64,000 nt of DNA from positions 37,360 to 101,359 of the forward strand of contig NZ_JAAVSY010000010.1 in the NCBI RefSeq assembly GCF_012102745.1, read 5' to 3'. Below are positions 1 through 8,209 of this stretch, piece by piece (the first letter of the stretch is position 1; each line of letters opens with the position of its first letter). Under the pieces are notes generated by a model. It saw only the letters and a list, made by a program, of their open reading frames with translations. It made no database searches and was not told the origin of the DNA. Position numbers and translations under genes: made by a program. The DNA is from Haematospirillum sp. H4485. Lineage in GTDB: Bacteria > Pseudomonadota > Alphaproteobacteria > Rhodospirillales > Rhodospirillaceae.

Positions 1-550
1 GGTGCCGGTTTCGCTGGATGGTGTTCCAATGGATCCCGTATCCCTTCTTTCTGCCTTGAACGTGCGTGCGGGCAGGCACGGCATCGGGGTCGCTGACATT
101 ATTGAAAGCCGCCTGGTTGGCATGAAGGTAAGGGGCATTTACGAATCACCTGCTGCTGCCGTTCTGTACAAGGCTCATCATATCCTGGAAACAGCCTGTC
201 TTGACCGGGCCATGCTGCGCTTGAAGCAATCCATGAAGCCTGCCTATGCTGATCTGGTATACGAAGGGCAATGGTTCTCCCAAAGTCGGGAGGCACTGGA
301 TGCCTTTTTCAGTGAAACCCAGAAGAACGTGACAGGGACCGTCACCGTGCGCCTGTACAAGGGGAATGTTCAGTATGCGGGCTTGAAATCTCCCTGCAGT
401 CTTTATAATGCGGACTTGGCTACGTTCGAGGAAGACAGCCTGTATAACCAGGCCGATGCGCAGGGGTTCATCAATCTTTTCTCCTTGCCGGCCAAGGTGT
501 ATGGAATGGTGCACCGGCAGTCCAGAACGCGGGAGGAGGTTCCGGTATGA
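1..550 (+). CDS. argG: Argininosuccinate synthase, C-terminal part (5' end outside the window)
   Basis: This is the C-terminal ~183 residues of argininosuccinate synthase, which joins citrulline and aspartate using ATP in arginine biosynthesis. The frame is already open at base 2, and the GTG there is an internal codon rather than a start. Family landmarks visible are the stretch around [19 protein letters not shown] and the YNADLATF segment near the end. The N-terminal ATP-binding P-loop lies upstream and cannot be checked. The stop codon overlaps the argH start by four bases (ATGA), so the two arginine genes are probably co-translated. The identification is secure; full length cannot be judged. 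Confidence 0.93.
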   Translation, partial: VPVSLDGVPMDPVSLLSALNVRAGRHGIGVADIIESRLVGMKVRGIYESPAAAVLYKAHHILETACLDRAMLRLKQSMKPAYADLVYEGQWFSQSREALDAFFSETQKNVTGTVTVRLYKGNVQYAGLKSPCSLYNADLATFEEDSLYNQADAQGFINLFSLPAKVYGMVHRQSRTREEVPV

Positions 551-1791
551 CCAACGCAGTCTGGGGTGGGCGTTTCCGCAAGCCGATGGACCCGAATGTT
601 GCCCGTTTCAATGCATCCCTGCCGTTTGACTGCCGCCTGTATCGGTTTGATATCGAGGGCAGCCGGGTTCATGCGCGCATGTTGGCCCGGCAAGGGCTAA
701 TTACGCAGCAGGATGCTGACGACATAGATGCAGGTCTGGTTGAGATCCTTGTGGAACTGGAGCAAGGGGGAATTCCATCTGATTCCATGGCTGAAGACAT
801 TCACATGTTCATCGAGCAGCGCCTGATCGAAAAGACTGGTGATACCGGCAAGAAGCTGCATACCGGGCGGAGCCGTAATGATCAGGTTGCGCTGGATTTG
901 CGCCTGTATGCCCGTGATGCCGGACAAAAGGTACAAGGATATCTACAGGCCGTACATGCAACCTTGTTGGAGCTTGAGAAGCGTCACATCAACGATGCCA
1001 TGCCGGGGTATACGCACCTGCAGCAGGCCCAGCCTGTACCGTTGGGGCGGTGCTTCGGGGCGTGGGCTGCCATGTTCGGGCGTGATCTCGGGCGGTTGAA
1101 GGATTGGACAAACCGGATGAACCAGTGCCCCCTTGGGGCAGGTGCCCTGGCTGGTAGTACCTTGCCGCTGGACCGTTCCTTTGTTGCATCCGAGCTTGGC
1201 TTTGATGGCGTTATTGAAAACACGATTGATGCCGTCAGCGACCGCGACTACATCATCGAGTTTCATGGCGTGGCTGCTCTCGTGATGATGCATCTGTCAC
1301 GGCTTGCCGAAGACATGATTGTATGGGCCAGCACCGAGTTTGGTTTTGTTGTCCTGGATGATGCTTTTTCAACCGGATCATCCTTGATGCCCAACAAGAA
1401 AAATCCCGATGTTTTCGAGCTTGTTCGCGGAAAGAGCGGGCGGGTGTTCGGGAACCTTATGGGTATGCTGACGGTGATGAAGGCCCTGCCGCTGAGCTAC
1501 AACAAGGATATGCAGGAAGACAAGGAAGGTTTGTTTGATACCGTCGATACCTTGGTCGCATGCCTTGGGATCATGCCGACCCTTCTGAAGTCTCTTACCT
1601 TCAGGACGGATGCAATGTGCCGCGCGGCAGAGTCAGGTTATCTGGATGCAACCCGCATTCTTGAGGACTTGGTGCGACAAGGCGTTCCCTTCCGTGATGC
1701 CCATCACCGCGTTGGTGCCTGGGTGGCTGAGGCAATGGACAAGGAATGCCCCTTGCGTGAGGTTATGGAAAAGAAGCAGATGACATCCTGA
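547..1791 (+). CDS. argH: Argininosuccinate lyase, short C-terminus
   Basis: Splits argininosuccinate into arginine and fumarate, the last step of arginine synthesis. It belongs to the fumarase/aspartase superfamily. The signature [12 protein letters not shown] is at residues 277-288 (with the catalytic serine region), HTGRSRNDQ at about 105-113, and the catalytic-base histidine in GYTHLQQ at residue 157. The ATG overlaps the argG stop. The protein has 414 residues, whereas family members known to me have about 455-470. The missing part is the C-terminal tail, and a strong terminator begins only ~20 bases after the stop, so there is no downstream remnant that a simple frameshift would explain. 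Confidence 0.95.
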   Translation: MTNAVWGGRFRKPMDPNVARFNASLPFDCRLYRFDIEGSRVHARMLARQGLITQQDADDIDAGLVEILVELEQGGIPSDSMAEDIHMFIEQRLIEKTGDTGKKLHTGRSRNDQVALDLRLYARDAGQKVQGYLQAVHATLLELEKRHINDAMPGYTHLQQAQPVPLGRCFGAWAAMFGRDLGRLKDWTNRMNQCPLGAGALAGSTLPLDRSFVASELGFDGVIENTIDAVSDRDYIIEFHGVAALVMMHLSRLAEDMIVWASTEFGFVVLDDAFSTGSSLMPNKKNPDVFELVRGKSGRVFGNLMGMLTVMKALPLSYNKDMQEDKEGLFDTVDTLVACLGIMPTLLKSLTFRTDAMCRAAESGYLDATRILEDLVRQGVPFRDAHHRVGAWVAEAMDKECPLREVMEKKQMTS

Positions 1792-1813
1792 TCATGGCAG
1801 GTATGAAACAGGT

Positions 1814-1841
1814 GGGCGGGCTTGCAGGCCCGCCCTTTTTT
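1814..1841 (+). terminator. Rho-independent terminator after argH
   Basis: An 8-bp perfect G+C stem (GGGCGGGC / GCCCGCCC) with a 6-base loop is followed by six T residues. It ends the argG-argH transcript. Confidence 0.9.
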
Positions 1842-1851
1842 CGACCAGGTT

Positions 1852-2697
1852 TCAGGTGGCACTCGCCAGGATGGGATAGGTAAACAAGCTAAAGTGGATG
1901 AGGTTCAGGCCAAAGTGAGTGACCACAGCAGACCGTAATCCCCCCGCACGCCATGCCAGGCCATAGCCAATGCCGGCGACAGTTGCCAAGCTGATCCAGA
2001 CCATTCCACCGCGGTGGTAGGCAAGCCCGAACAAGAGCGCGGCAAGAACCAGAGCCAGTGTTTTTCCGTACCGTTTGTGGCCCCAGAGGCGTTCCATCCC
2101 TCCCTGTACAAAGCCTCTGAAGAAAGCCTCTTCGGCCATTGAAACCAGAAGAAGATTGTTCAGTGCCCACAGCCATCCCCATTCAGGCCATTTGGGTGCC
2201 CAGGTTATACTGTCGGTGATAAAGCCGAGGCCCAGGCATACGGATACCGTTCCAGCCAAGACCAAAGCTGTCTGTATCACGGGATGTTTTGTATGGGGTC
2301 CGGCAAGGCACCAGGGAAGGAACAGCATGAGCCAGAACCCGACCAGTGGCTTGTCCAGGTTCAGCCACAGGCTTGCCGGGGCGGCTCCCTCTGACAGCAC
2401 ATCAGACGTGATGACTTCAAGGTTCTCGAATCCCGGTGCCCTGTGCAGGGCAAGGACCGTTGCTGTGAGTGTAAACAGGACGAAGCCGGCGGCCCGGATC
2501 CAGTGTTCCCGTTGAATCAATACAGCGCTAAGTCCCAGAAGAAGGACAGGAACCAGAGCCGGAAAGTCAAGGTGCCCGTTCAGGGTTGCTGCACCATAGC
2601 CCGCAATCAGCAGGGCATATGACAGCGGGCGGAAGCGGTCGGGCAGCCATAGCAACGCCGCACCGGCAAACAGAAAAAGCCATGGAATGAGGTTCAT
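1852..2697 (-). CDS. CPBP-family (CAAX-like) intramembrane metalloprotease
   Basis: An integral membrane protein of the CPBP/Abi family, glutamate-dependent intramembrane proteases whose bacterial substrates are mostly unknown. The three conserved motifs are present: EEAFFR (EExxxR), F-x4-H in FGLAYH, and HFGLN near the C-terminus. Several hydrophobic segments precede them. I place the start at the ATG that begins MNLIPWL, directly before the first membrane segment, giving 281 residues. An upstream ATG at 2760 (MVKDF) would add 21 residues, and the frame stays open to 2838. It is transcribed divergently from the DUF2927 gene. The substrate and role here are unknown. Confidence 0.8.
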   Translation of the reverse strand: MNLIPWLFLFAGAALLWLPDRFRPLSYALLIAGYGAATLNGHLDFPALVPVLLLGLSAVLIQREHWIRAAGFVLFTLTATVLALHRAPGFENLEVITSDVLSEGAAPASLWLNLDKPLVGFWLMLFLPWCLAGPHTKHPVIQTALVLAGTVSVCLGLGFITDSITWAPKWPEWGWLWALNNLLLVSMAEEAFFRGFVQGGMERLWGHKRYGKTLALVLAALLFGLAYHRGGMVWISLATVAGIGYGLAWRAGGLRSAVVTHFGLNLIHFSLFTYPILASAT

Positions 2698-2872
2698 CAA
2701 AAGATCGTGCCTTGCTGTGGTCTGGTGAACAAATACGTGGGCATCGAAATCTTTTACCATCAATGATTGACCCCGCAAGGGGGATTCTGTCCCGGTATTC
2801 TCACAGATGTCTTGAATGCAGCCGTGTCTTTGCTTCACCTTGCAGCGATGGCAGCAGAAAGGTGGTACTGTG

Positions 2873-3691
2873 ATGCGTTCTCCCGGTTATATCATGTTCC
2901 GGAATGTGGTGTTCCTGACGGTGGGGTTGGTCCTCGCGATGTTTGCCCTTGCCTGGTTCTCGGCGGTGGGTGGCCGTCATCAGGGATCACCGGAGCCAGA
3001 ACAGGTTGTGCGGCTTTTTGATTCCGTTGCCTTTTCCGGGTTTGGGGAGCAGGGCCCGACGGGGCAGGGGCCTGTGCTTCGGCGCTGGACGGTCCCGGTT
3101 ACTGTAGGTGTACGGGGTCAGCCGCTGGGGCGTGATGATGACGAGCGTCCCTGGACTATGGCGTTGCGGGAGTATGTCACAGCGTGGAACAGCGTTCGTG
3201 GTCTATCTCTTTCCGTGGTTAATTTGCCTGTTACAGAGGATTCTCGTCGCCTTCTGGAAGACCCGTCCGATGCCTCCTTGCGTATCCTGGTTCTGCCAGA
3301 GCAAGCCTTGGCCGATCTGGCGTTTCAGAATGTGATCCCGCGTACCCATGCGGCTGAACTGGCTGATCGTCGCCGTGGTTGTACCGTACTGGGCGCAGAA
3401 GGGCCTGCCTTGAGCAATGTTGTTCTGCTGGTTCGCGATGATGTGGGGCGTTCAGCGCGTGCCACATGTCTGGGGCATGGTTTGGCCAAGGCCCTAGGAT
3501 TTGGGATTGATGCCCGCACGGCATCTGATGTATTCCGCAGTCGTCCTGACGGGCTTGGATTTCTTCCTGCCGGTCGCATGGTGGCAGAGCTGGTCTATGA
3601 CCCCGCTTTTGTGCCCGGGCAGCCCCGGCATGATATTTTGCCATTGATACCGGAATTATTGGAGCAACGAGGAATGATCGACCATGAGTGA
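2873..3691 (+). CDS. DUF2927 domain protein, membrane-anchored or exported
   Basis: A 272-residue protein with a hydrophobic N-terminal segment (around residues 10-28) that looks like a signal anchor or signal peptide. The rest resembles the DUF2927 family of alphaproteobacterial periplasmic proteins of unknown function. The features I match are LRRWTVPVTV, a conserved cysteine in the TCLGHGLAKALG stretch, and the MVAELVYDP segment near the end. The start is the ATG preceded by AAAGGTGG; the open frame extends 57 bases further upstream. Its last 8 bases overlap trmJ, so the two are probably one transcript. No biochemical role can be stated. Confidence 0.7.
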   Translation: MRSPGYIMFRNVVFLTVGLVLAMFALAWFSAVGGRHQGSPEPEQVVRLFDSVAFSGFGEQGPTGQGPVLRRWTVPVTVGVRGQPLGRDDDERPWTMALREYVTAWNSVRGLSLSVVNLPVTEDSRRLLEDPSDASLRILVLPEQALADLAFQNVIPRTHAAELADRRRGCTVLGAEGPALSNVVLLVRDDVGRSARATCLGHGLAKALGFGIDARTASDVFRSRPDGLGFLPAGRMVAELVYDPAFVPGQPRHDILPLIPELLEQRGMIDHE

Positions 3692-4574
3692 TATTCCGGC
3701 CGAGGCTGGATGGCGGGAACGCGGCAGGGCCTTGTTGCCAAAGGATGTAACGGCTGCACGGGGGGTGACGCCGGCCATTATCCTGGTGGAGCCCCAGCTT
3801 GGAGAAAATATTGGGACCTGTGCTCGCGCCATGGGGAATTGTGGCTTGGGTGATTTGCGTCTGGTGCGTCCCCGGCCTGATCATTTGACGGAACGGGCCC
3901 GGGCGGCGTCTTCCGGTGCCGATGCGGTTCTGGAGCAGGCCCGTATCTATGATTCGACCGAAGATGCCGTGGCTGACCTTGTACACGTTTATGCAACGAC
4001 AGCGCGGCGGCGTGACATGATGAAGCGTCTTGTAACCCCGCGTCAGGCCGGGGCTGAGATGCGTCTGGCATTGGCAGCCCAGCCATCCCAGCCAGCCGGG
4101 ATTTTATTTGGCCGGGAACGGACAGGGCTGGAGAACGACGATGTTGCACTGGCATCTGCTGTCATGGAAATCCCCCTTAATCCGTGGTTTTGTTCCCTGA
4201 ACTTGGCCCAGGCAGTTTTGCTTGTCGGGTATGAATGGTTTACGGGCCTTGATGAAACCCCGTCCGAGCGCCCCCCTGAACGGCAGTCTTCCTTGGCGAC
4301 ACAAGAGGAACTGTCGGGTCTTTACCAGCATCTGGAGCGGGAGCTTGATGCCAGCGGCTTTTTACGCGTTCCCGAGAAGCGTCCGGGTATGGTGCGGAAT
4401 ATTCGTTCTATCTTTGCCCGCAATGGCCTGAGTTCGCAGGAAGTACGTACTCTGCATGGCATCGTGCGGGAGCTGCGCTGGGGGCGTCGTCCCGATCGTC
4501 CGCCCCGCAACAGCAACGGAAGCAACACTCCACCGGACTTTCATTCCGGGGCAGGTGATGCAGAGCCTGAATAG
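3684..4574 (+). CDS. trmJ: tRNA (cytidine/uridine-2'-O)-methyltransferase TrmJ
   Basis: A SPOUT-class methyltransferase expected to 2'-O-methylate position 32 of the tRNA anticodon loop using S-adenosylmethionine. The SPOUT N-terminal block (IILVEPQLGENIGTCARAM) and the knot-forming C-terminal motifs (ILFGRERTGLEND and IPLNPWFCSLNLAQAV) are all present. The 296-residue length includes a C-terminal helical extension typical of TrmJ. The start overlaps the DUF2927 gene and has GAGGAAT upstream. The end is tail-to-tail with the next gene, with two bases between them. Assignment to TrmJ rather than another SPOUT enzyme rests on motif resemblance. Confidence 0.88.
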   Translation: MSDIPAEAGWRERGRALLPKDVTAARGVTPAIILVEPQLGENIGTCARAMGNCGLGDLRLVRPRPDHLTERARAASSGADAVLEQARIYDSTEDAVADLVHVYATTARRRDMMKRLVTPRQAGAEMRLALAAQPSQPAGILFGRERTGLENDDVALASAVMEIPLNPWFCSLNLAQAVLLVGYEWFTGLDETPSERPPERQSSLATQEELSGLYQHLERELDASGFLRVPEKRPGMVRNIRSIFARNGLSSQEVRTLHGIVRELRWGRRPDRPPRNSNGSNTPPDFHSGAGDAEPE

Positions 4575-4576
4575 GG

Positions 4577-5251
4577 TCAGGTTGCAGCGCTGCTACTTTC
4601 TGAGGCGCCATAGCCGGCGCCCCCCTCGCTGGTCAGGCGGCCGAGCATGTAATCGCGCAGGATATTGGCGCCAAGCTGTTCCCATGGCGGCAGGATCAGG
4701 TTTTGCAGGGGAAGATCGGGCAGCATGCTGAACGAGTGGGAAAGCGGCATCTCGGCCTTGCCGATCAGGATCAGGGTGCGGGGCAGGGCCGGGGCTGCCG
4801 CTACAAGGCGTTCAACCAGCTGTGCATGGCGGTCCCGTACCCCGGTCAGAAGCAGGGGTTGGACGTTGCTTTGGCCCATTGCATCGATAATTTGCTCCAG
4901 CGTCATGTTGGCCATGGCCCGTATTGGCGCAAAGACAGGGCTTGAGAGCTTGCACAGCAGCGTCGGGTAGAGAAGCTCGACGTCAAAATACCAGATCCCC
5001 GGGCCTGTTTTGGGAACAGGCAGCATGGCCTGAAACATCAGGTCTTTCCAGACCGTGGACAGCATTTCCCTATGTGGCTGTGCAGCCGATACGGCGTGGA
5101 CCGGAATCGCGTGATTACAGCGGTCTTCGCGGGCAATGCCCTGTACCTGTTGTGCTGGTTTGTCGGCCAAGGTTGTCGGTTCGCCGCCCTGGTGCAGCCA
5201 GGCAATACCATCGGTCCAGTGAACGCCATAGCAGTCTGCTGTCTGTGTCAT
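4577..5251 (-). CDS. Hypothetical protein
   Basis: I do not recognise this 224-residue protein. It has no clear signal peptide or membrane segment and contains several scattered cysteine and tryptophan residues. The C-terminal half has an alternating pattern (PLLLTGVRDRHAQLVERLVA, then RTLILIGKAEMP) that could be an alpha/beta fold, which is a weak inference. The start chosen is the ATG of MTQTADCYG; an in-frame start 51 bases further upstream is possible. It is convergent with trmJ and stands alone on its strand. Regular codon use across the frame supports a real gene. Confidence 0.55.
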   Translation of the reverse strand: MTQTADCYGVHWTDGIAWLHQGGEPTTLADKPAQQVQGIAREDRCNHAIPVHAVSAAQPHREMLSTVWKDLMFQAMLPVPKTGPGIWYFDVELLYPTLLCKLSSPVFAPIRAMANMTLEQIIDAMGQSNVQPLLLTGVRDRHAQLVERLVAAAPALPRTLILIGKAEMPLSHSFSMLPDLPLQNLILPPWEQLGANILRDYMLGRLTSEGGAGYGASESSSAAT

Positions 5252-5404
5252 GGAAGTACCCTGCCGCCCGGTTCTGCCTGCATAGAGCTGAAAGAGTACC
5301 ATTTCCCCGGTTTGTCCTCATAGCGGGGTGTCAAGCCGTTGTCCGTCTGGTCACGGCTTGGCGCATGGGGGCATTGCTTGTTCTGCAGGTTTCCTTTCCC
5401 GCAG

Positions 5405-5435
5405 CCCGGATTAATATGCCCAAAAATAATCCGGG
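5405..5435. promoter_or_regulatory. 9-bp inverted repeat upstream of the formate/nitrite channel gene
   Basis: A perfect inverted repeat CCCGGATTA / TAATCCGGG with 13 bases between the arms lies 54 bases before the channel start codon. It has no T-run, so it is more likely an operator or a leader hairpin than a terminator. It does not match the FNR consensus. Confidence 0.45.
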
Positions 5436-5488
5436 TATAGCATTCCATGCTGTACCCCTCTTTTTGAGTGTTCCACGGAGAGTATTCC

Positions 5489-6424
5489 ATGAACCACACC
5501 GTTCAGGCTGTCAGTCCCACAGCTGTCAATGAGCAGATCCCTTGTGTGCCTTTGTCCTCATCCTACTCGACGCCTGATGTCTTGCCTCCGGACCTGCTCG
5601 CCCGGCAAAACGAGGACCTTGCATACAAGAAAGCGGTGAACAGTCTGTCGGGAAAAATGATCCAAGGGATCCTGGCGGGTATTTTTATCGGGGTCGGTGT
5701 GCTTTTCGCCACGGTTGTCATGTCGGGTGATCGGCATTCAGCCTTGCCCTACGGGGTTACCAAAATGCTGGGAGGCATCTGTTTTACCGTCGGGCTTTCC
5801 CTAGTTATGCTGGGGGGCGGTCAGTTGTTTACCAGTGATTGCCTGATAACCATGCCTGTTGCCAGCAGGCGTCTGAGTTTTGGGCATATGGTGCGTTCAT
5901 GGACAGTGGTGTGGTGTTCCAACTTTGTCGGTGCTGTGGCCTTTGCCGGTCTGATCTTCCTTGGTGGACAGTACATGCAGGGGCATGGTGTTGTCGGTGC
6001 AAATGCTCTTTATATTGCATCTGCGAAGGCATCTCTGCCAGCCAGCCAAGCTTTTTTTCTGGGCATTCTGTGCAATATCATGGTGTGTATGGCTGTCTGG
6101 ATGGCCAATGCAGGTCGTACAGTAGCTGACAAGATTATGGTGATTGTGTTGCCTATTGCCGGCTTTGTCGCCGCAGGGGGAGAGCACTGTGTAGCCAATA
6201 TGTACTTTATTCCCATGGGGTTGATGATCGAGTACGGAGCTCCTGATTCCTTCTGGATGGATATCGGACAATTGGCCGTGGACAGCCGCCCCCACATTGA
6301 TGTGGTTAGCGCCCTGCAGAATCTTGGTGTCGTGACATTTGCCAACATAATTGGTGGTGGTGTTTTTGTGGGTGGCGTATACTGGAAGCTGTTCAGATCA
6401 GCCCGGAACCGGTCTTGCGGCTGA
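5489..6424 (+). CDS. focA: Formate/nitrite channel (FNT family)
   Basis: A pentameric inner-membrane channel family that moves formate, nitrite or hydrosulfide. The FNT signatures are present: LGGICFTVGLSLVMLGGGQLF in the second/third membrane segments, and EHCVANMYFIPMG in the later half, carrying the histidine typical of the pore. Six hydrophobic segments can be counted. The start is the ATG with GGAGAG seven bases upstream, giving 311 residues and a ~50-residue polar N-terminus before the first membrane segment, longer than in the textbook FocA. No pfl or nir gene is adjacent, so formate versus nitrite cannot be decided; the symbol is a best guess. Confidence 0.85.
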   Translation: MNHTVQAVSPTAVNEQIPCVPLSSSYSTPDVLPPDLLARQNEDLAYKKAVNSLSGKMIQGILAGIFIGVGVLFATVVMSGDRHSALPYGVTKMLGGICFTVGLSLVMLGGGQLFTSDCLITMPVASRRLSFGHMVRSWTVVWCSNFVGAVAFAGLIFLGGQYMQGHGVVGANALYIASAKASLPASQAFFLGILCNIMVCMAVWMANAGRTVADKIMVIVLPIAGFVAAGGEHCVANMYFIPMGLMIEYGAPDSFWMDIGQLAVDSRPHIDVVSALQNLGVVTFANIIGGGVFVGGVYWKLFRSARNRSCG

Positions 6425-6593
6425 TTCATCATTTGACATCCCGATATCGATCGCGATAATGCCAGCCTCCATTTCCGAGAATGTGGGCATGGTTTTTGGT
6501 TTGGATGCCTTGCCCCGCCGCCCGTTTCGTATGTATCCGGGGCCGGACTATCGGGACAACAACGTATAGATTTTAAAAGGGCAACGACCTGTT

Positions 6594-7208
6594 ATGTCGA
6601 AGCGTCATTCCGCAAAGTACAAGATAGACCGCCGCCTTGGCGTCAACCTCTGGGGCCGCGCCAAGTCTCCGATCAACAAGCGTGAGTATGGTCCGGGGCA
6701 GCATGGCCAGCGTCGCAAGAAGCCTTCGGATTATGGCACTCAGCTGATGGCCAAGCAAAAGCTGAAAGGCTACTACGGTAATATCAGCGAGAAGCAGTTC
6801 CGCAAGTATTACGCCGAAGCCGTGCGTCGCAAGGGAGATACCTCCGAAAACCTGATCGGTCTTCTGGAGCGTCGTCTGGATGCCGTTGTGTACCGTATGA
6901 AGTTTGTGCCGACCGTGTTTGCGTCGCGCCAGTTCATCAACCACGGCCATGTGCGCGTGAATGGCCGTCGGGTCAACATCCAGTCCTATATGGTCCGTGA
7001 AGGTGACGTTGTGTCCGTCCGTGACAAGTCCCGTGAAATGGCTTTGGTCATGGAAGCGGTCGCTTCATCTGAGCGTGATGTTCCTGAGTACATGGAAGTG
7101 GACGCCAAAGCGCTGAAGGGTACGTTTGTTCGTACGCCGAAGCTGGCTGATGTTCCTTACCCGGTGCAGATGGAGCCCAATCTGGTGGTCGAATTCTATA
7201 GCCGCTAA
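6594..7208 (+). CDS. rpsD: 30S ribosomal protein S4
   Basis: Binds 16S rRNA early in small-subunit assembly and, in many bacteria, represses its own translation. The 204-residue length, the opening [16 protein letters not shown], the [14 protein letters not shown] block and the S4 RNA-binding domain (about residues 94-155, with [17 protein letters not shown]) are all diagnostic. It is a single gene with its own terminator, as is common in alphaproteobacteria where rpsD is outside the alpha operon. An AAAGGGCAACG stretch upstream serves as the ribosome-binding site. Confidence 0.98.
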   Translation: MSKRHSAKYKIDRRLGVNLWGRAKSPINKREYGPGQHGQRRKKPSDYGTQLMAKQKLKGYYGNISEKQFRKYYAEAVRRKGDTSENLIGLLERRLDAVVYRMKFVPTVFASRQFINHGHVRVNGRRVNIQSYMVREGDVVSVRDKSREMALVMEAVASSERDVPEYMEVDAKALKGTFVRTPKLADVPYPVQMEPNLVVEFYSR

Positions 7209-7229
7209 GGCATTCGACCCACTTGATGC

Positions 7230-7261
7230 AAAAAAGCCACCCGGAAGGGTGGCTTTTTTTT
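7230..7261. terminator. Terminator between rpsD and the glutaredoxin gene
   Basis: The stem GCCACCC / GGGTGGC with a short GGAA loop is flanked by an A-run on the left and eight T residues on the right. It can work in both directions and serves rpsD mainly. Confidence 0.9.
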
Positions 7262-7323
7262 ATGCGCGGGACCACAAGAAAACCGGGCGCTGCTGGTATT
7301 GCGGCAACCCGGTTCAATGTGAA

Positions 7324-7659
7324 TCAGGAATTGACGGATATTCCCTTGTCCTGGAGCACTTTGACCAGCTCGCCGTTTGTTGCCATTTCGCGCACGATGT
7401 CACAGCCGCCGATGAATTCGCCCTTTATGTACAGCTGGGGAATGGTCGGCCAGTTGCTGAACTCCTTGATTCCCTGACGAAGTTCATCGCTATCCAGAAC
7501 GTTGATTCCTTTAAAATCAACGCCGAAGTGATTGAGAACCTGAACGACAGCAGCGGAAAAACCGCACTGCGGAAAGTTTGGGGACCCTTTCATGAACAGA
7601 ACGACGGCGTTCTCGTCGATGTCGCGCTGGATGTCCTTGAAAATCGGATGATCTGACAT
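7324..7659 (-). CDS. grxD: Monothiol glutaredoxin, Grx4/GrxD family
   Basis: Carries and transfers iron-sulfur clusters, usually in partnership with BolA-type proteins. The monothiol active site CGFS is at residues 32-35, preceded by the family KGSP motif and followed by the glutathione-binding stretch WPTIPQLY and GGCDIV. The 111-residue length is standard. The start is the ATG with AAGGACG upstream; a 13-codon upstream extension is open but lacks family similarity. In many alphaproteobacteria grxD follows bolA directly. Here it sits alone, about 47 kb from the bolA gene of this window. Confidence 0.95.
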   Translation of the reverse strand: MSDHPIFKDIQRDIDENAVVLFMKGSPNFPQCGFSAAVVQVLNHFGVDFKGINVLDSDELRQGIKEFSNWPTIPQLYIKGEFIGGCDIVREMATNGELVKVLQDKGISVNS

Positions 7660-7836
7660 GATATCGTCCTTGTCTGGCGCATTTGCGCCGTTTTCCAAAC
7701 AGATGTGGTGTGAAGGATATGAGGTGATGCGGCGGTTCCGTCAACAGGGTAAACAATACGTTCCCCCTGTTCGGGTTGCCCGCATTAGAAAGGTTGATGG
7801 AAAGTCCCTGATTTCCCCCTGCTTGGGGCCGTAATC

Positions 7837-7913
7837 TGGTCGGAGTGAGAGGATTCGAACCTCCGGCCCCTGCCTCCCGAAGACAGTGCTCTACCAAGCT
7901 GAGCTACACTCCG
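7837..7913 (-). tRNA. tRNA-Pro (anticodon CGG), copy 1
   Basis: The minus strand folds as a 77-base cloverleaf. The acceptor stem is CGGAGTG / CACTCCG, the anticodon stem CTGTC / GGCAG has loop TTCGGGA (anticodon CGG), the T-arm carries GGTTCGAATCC, and the discriminator A and the CCA end are encoded. It reads proline codon CCG. Confidence 0.95.
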
Positions 7914-8001
7914 TTACATTGCAGCGCCAAGGCGTGTGCTTATAACGTTCCCGAATTTCCCTGGCAAGAACAATTATCCGGGAGCATATCCCTTATTCTG
8001 C

Positions 8002-8032
8002 AAAAAAAGCACCGCTTGAAGGCGGTGCTTTT
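8002..8032 (-). terminator. Terminator after tRNA-Pro copy 2
   Basis: On the minus strand, a stem formed by AAAGCACCGC and GCGGTGCTTT is followed by a run of seven T. It lies just downstream of the second tRNA copy, so each tRNA appears to be a separate transcript. Confidence 0.85.
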
Positions 8033-8036
8033 GAAA

Positions 8037-8113
8037 TGGTCGGAGTGAGAGGATTCGAACCTCCGGCCCCTGCCTCCCGAAGACAGTGCTCTACCAGGCT
8101 GAGCTACACTCCG
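8037..8113 (-). tRNA. tRNA-Pro (anticodon CGG), copy 2
   Basis: Identical to the first copy except for one base in the D-loop, including the encoded CCA end and the CGG anticodon. Because it is transcribed on the minus strand, it lies upstream of copy 1, with a terminator between them. Confidence 0.95.
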
Positions 8114-8209
8114 CTATCCGTATATCCCTGAGGCTATCAAGGAAGGTGCTTATAGCCTTACCGGAACAGTGCAGCAAGGCATCATTGTTTGCATGTTGCA
8201 GATTTCCCT

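Noticed and set aside
6459..6569. Possible 36-codon gene between the channel gene and rpsD
   Set aside because: It has an ATG but no convincing ribosome-binding site, and it belongs to a frame that runs out of the upstream gene; it is probably leader sequence of rpsD.
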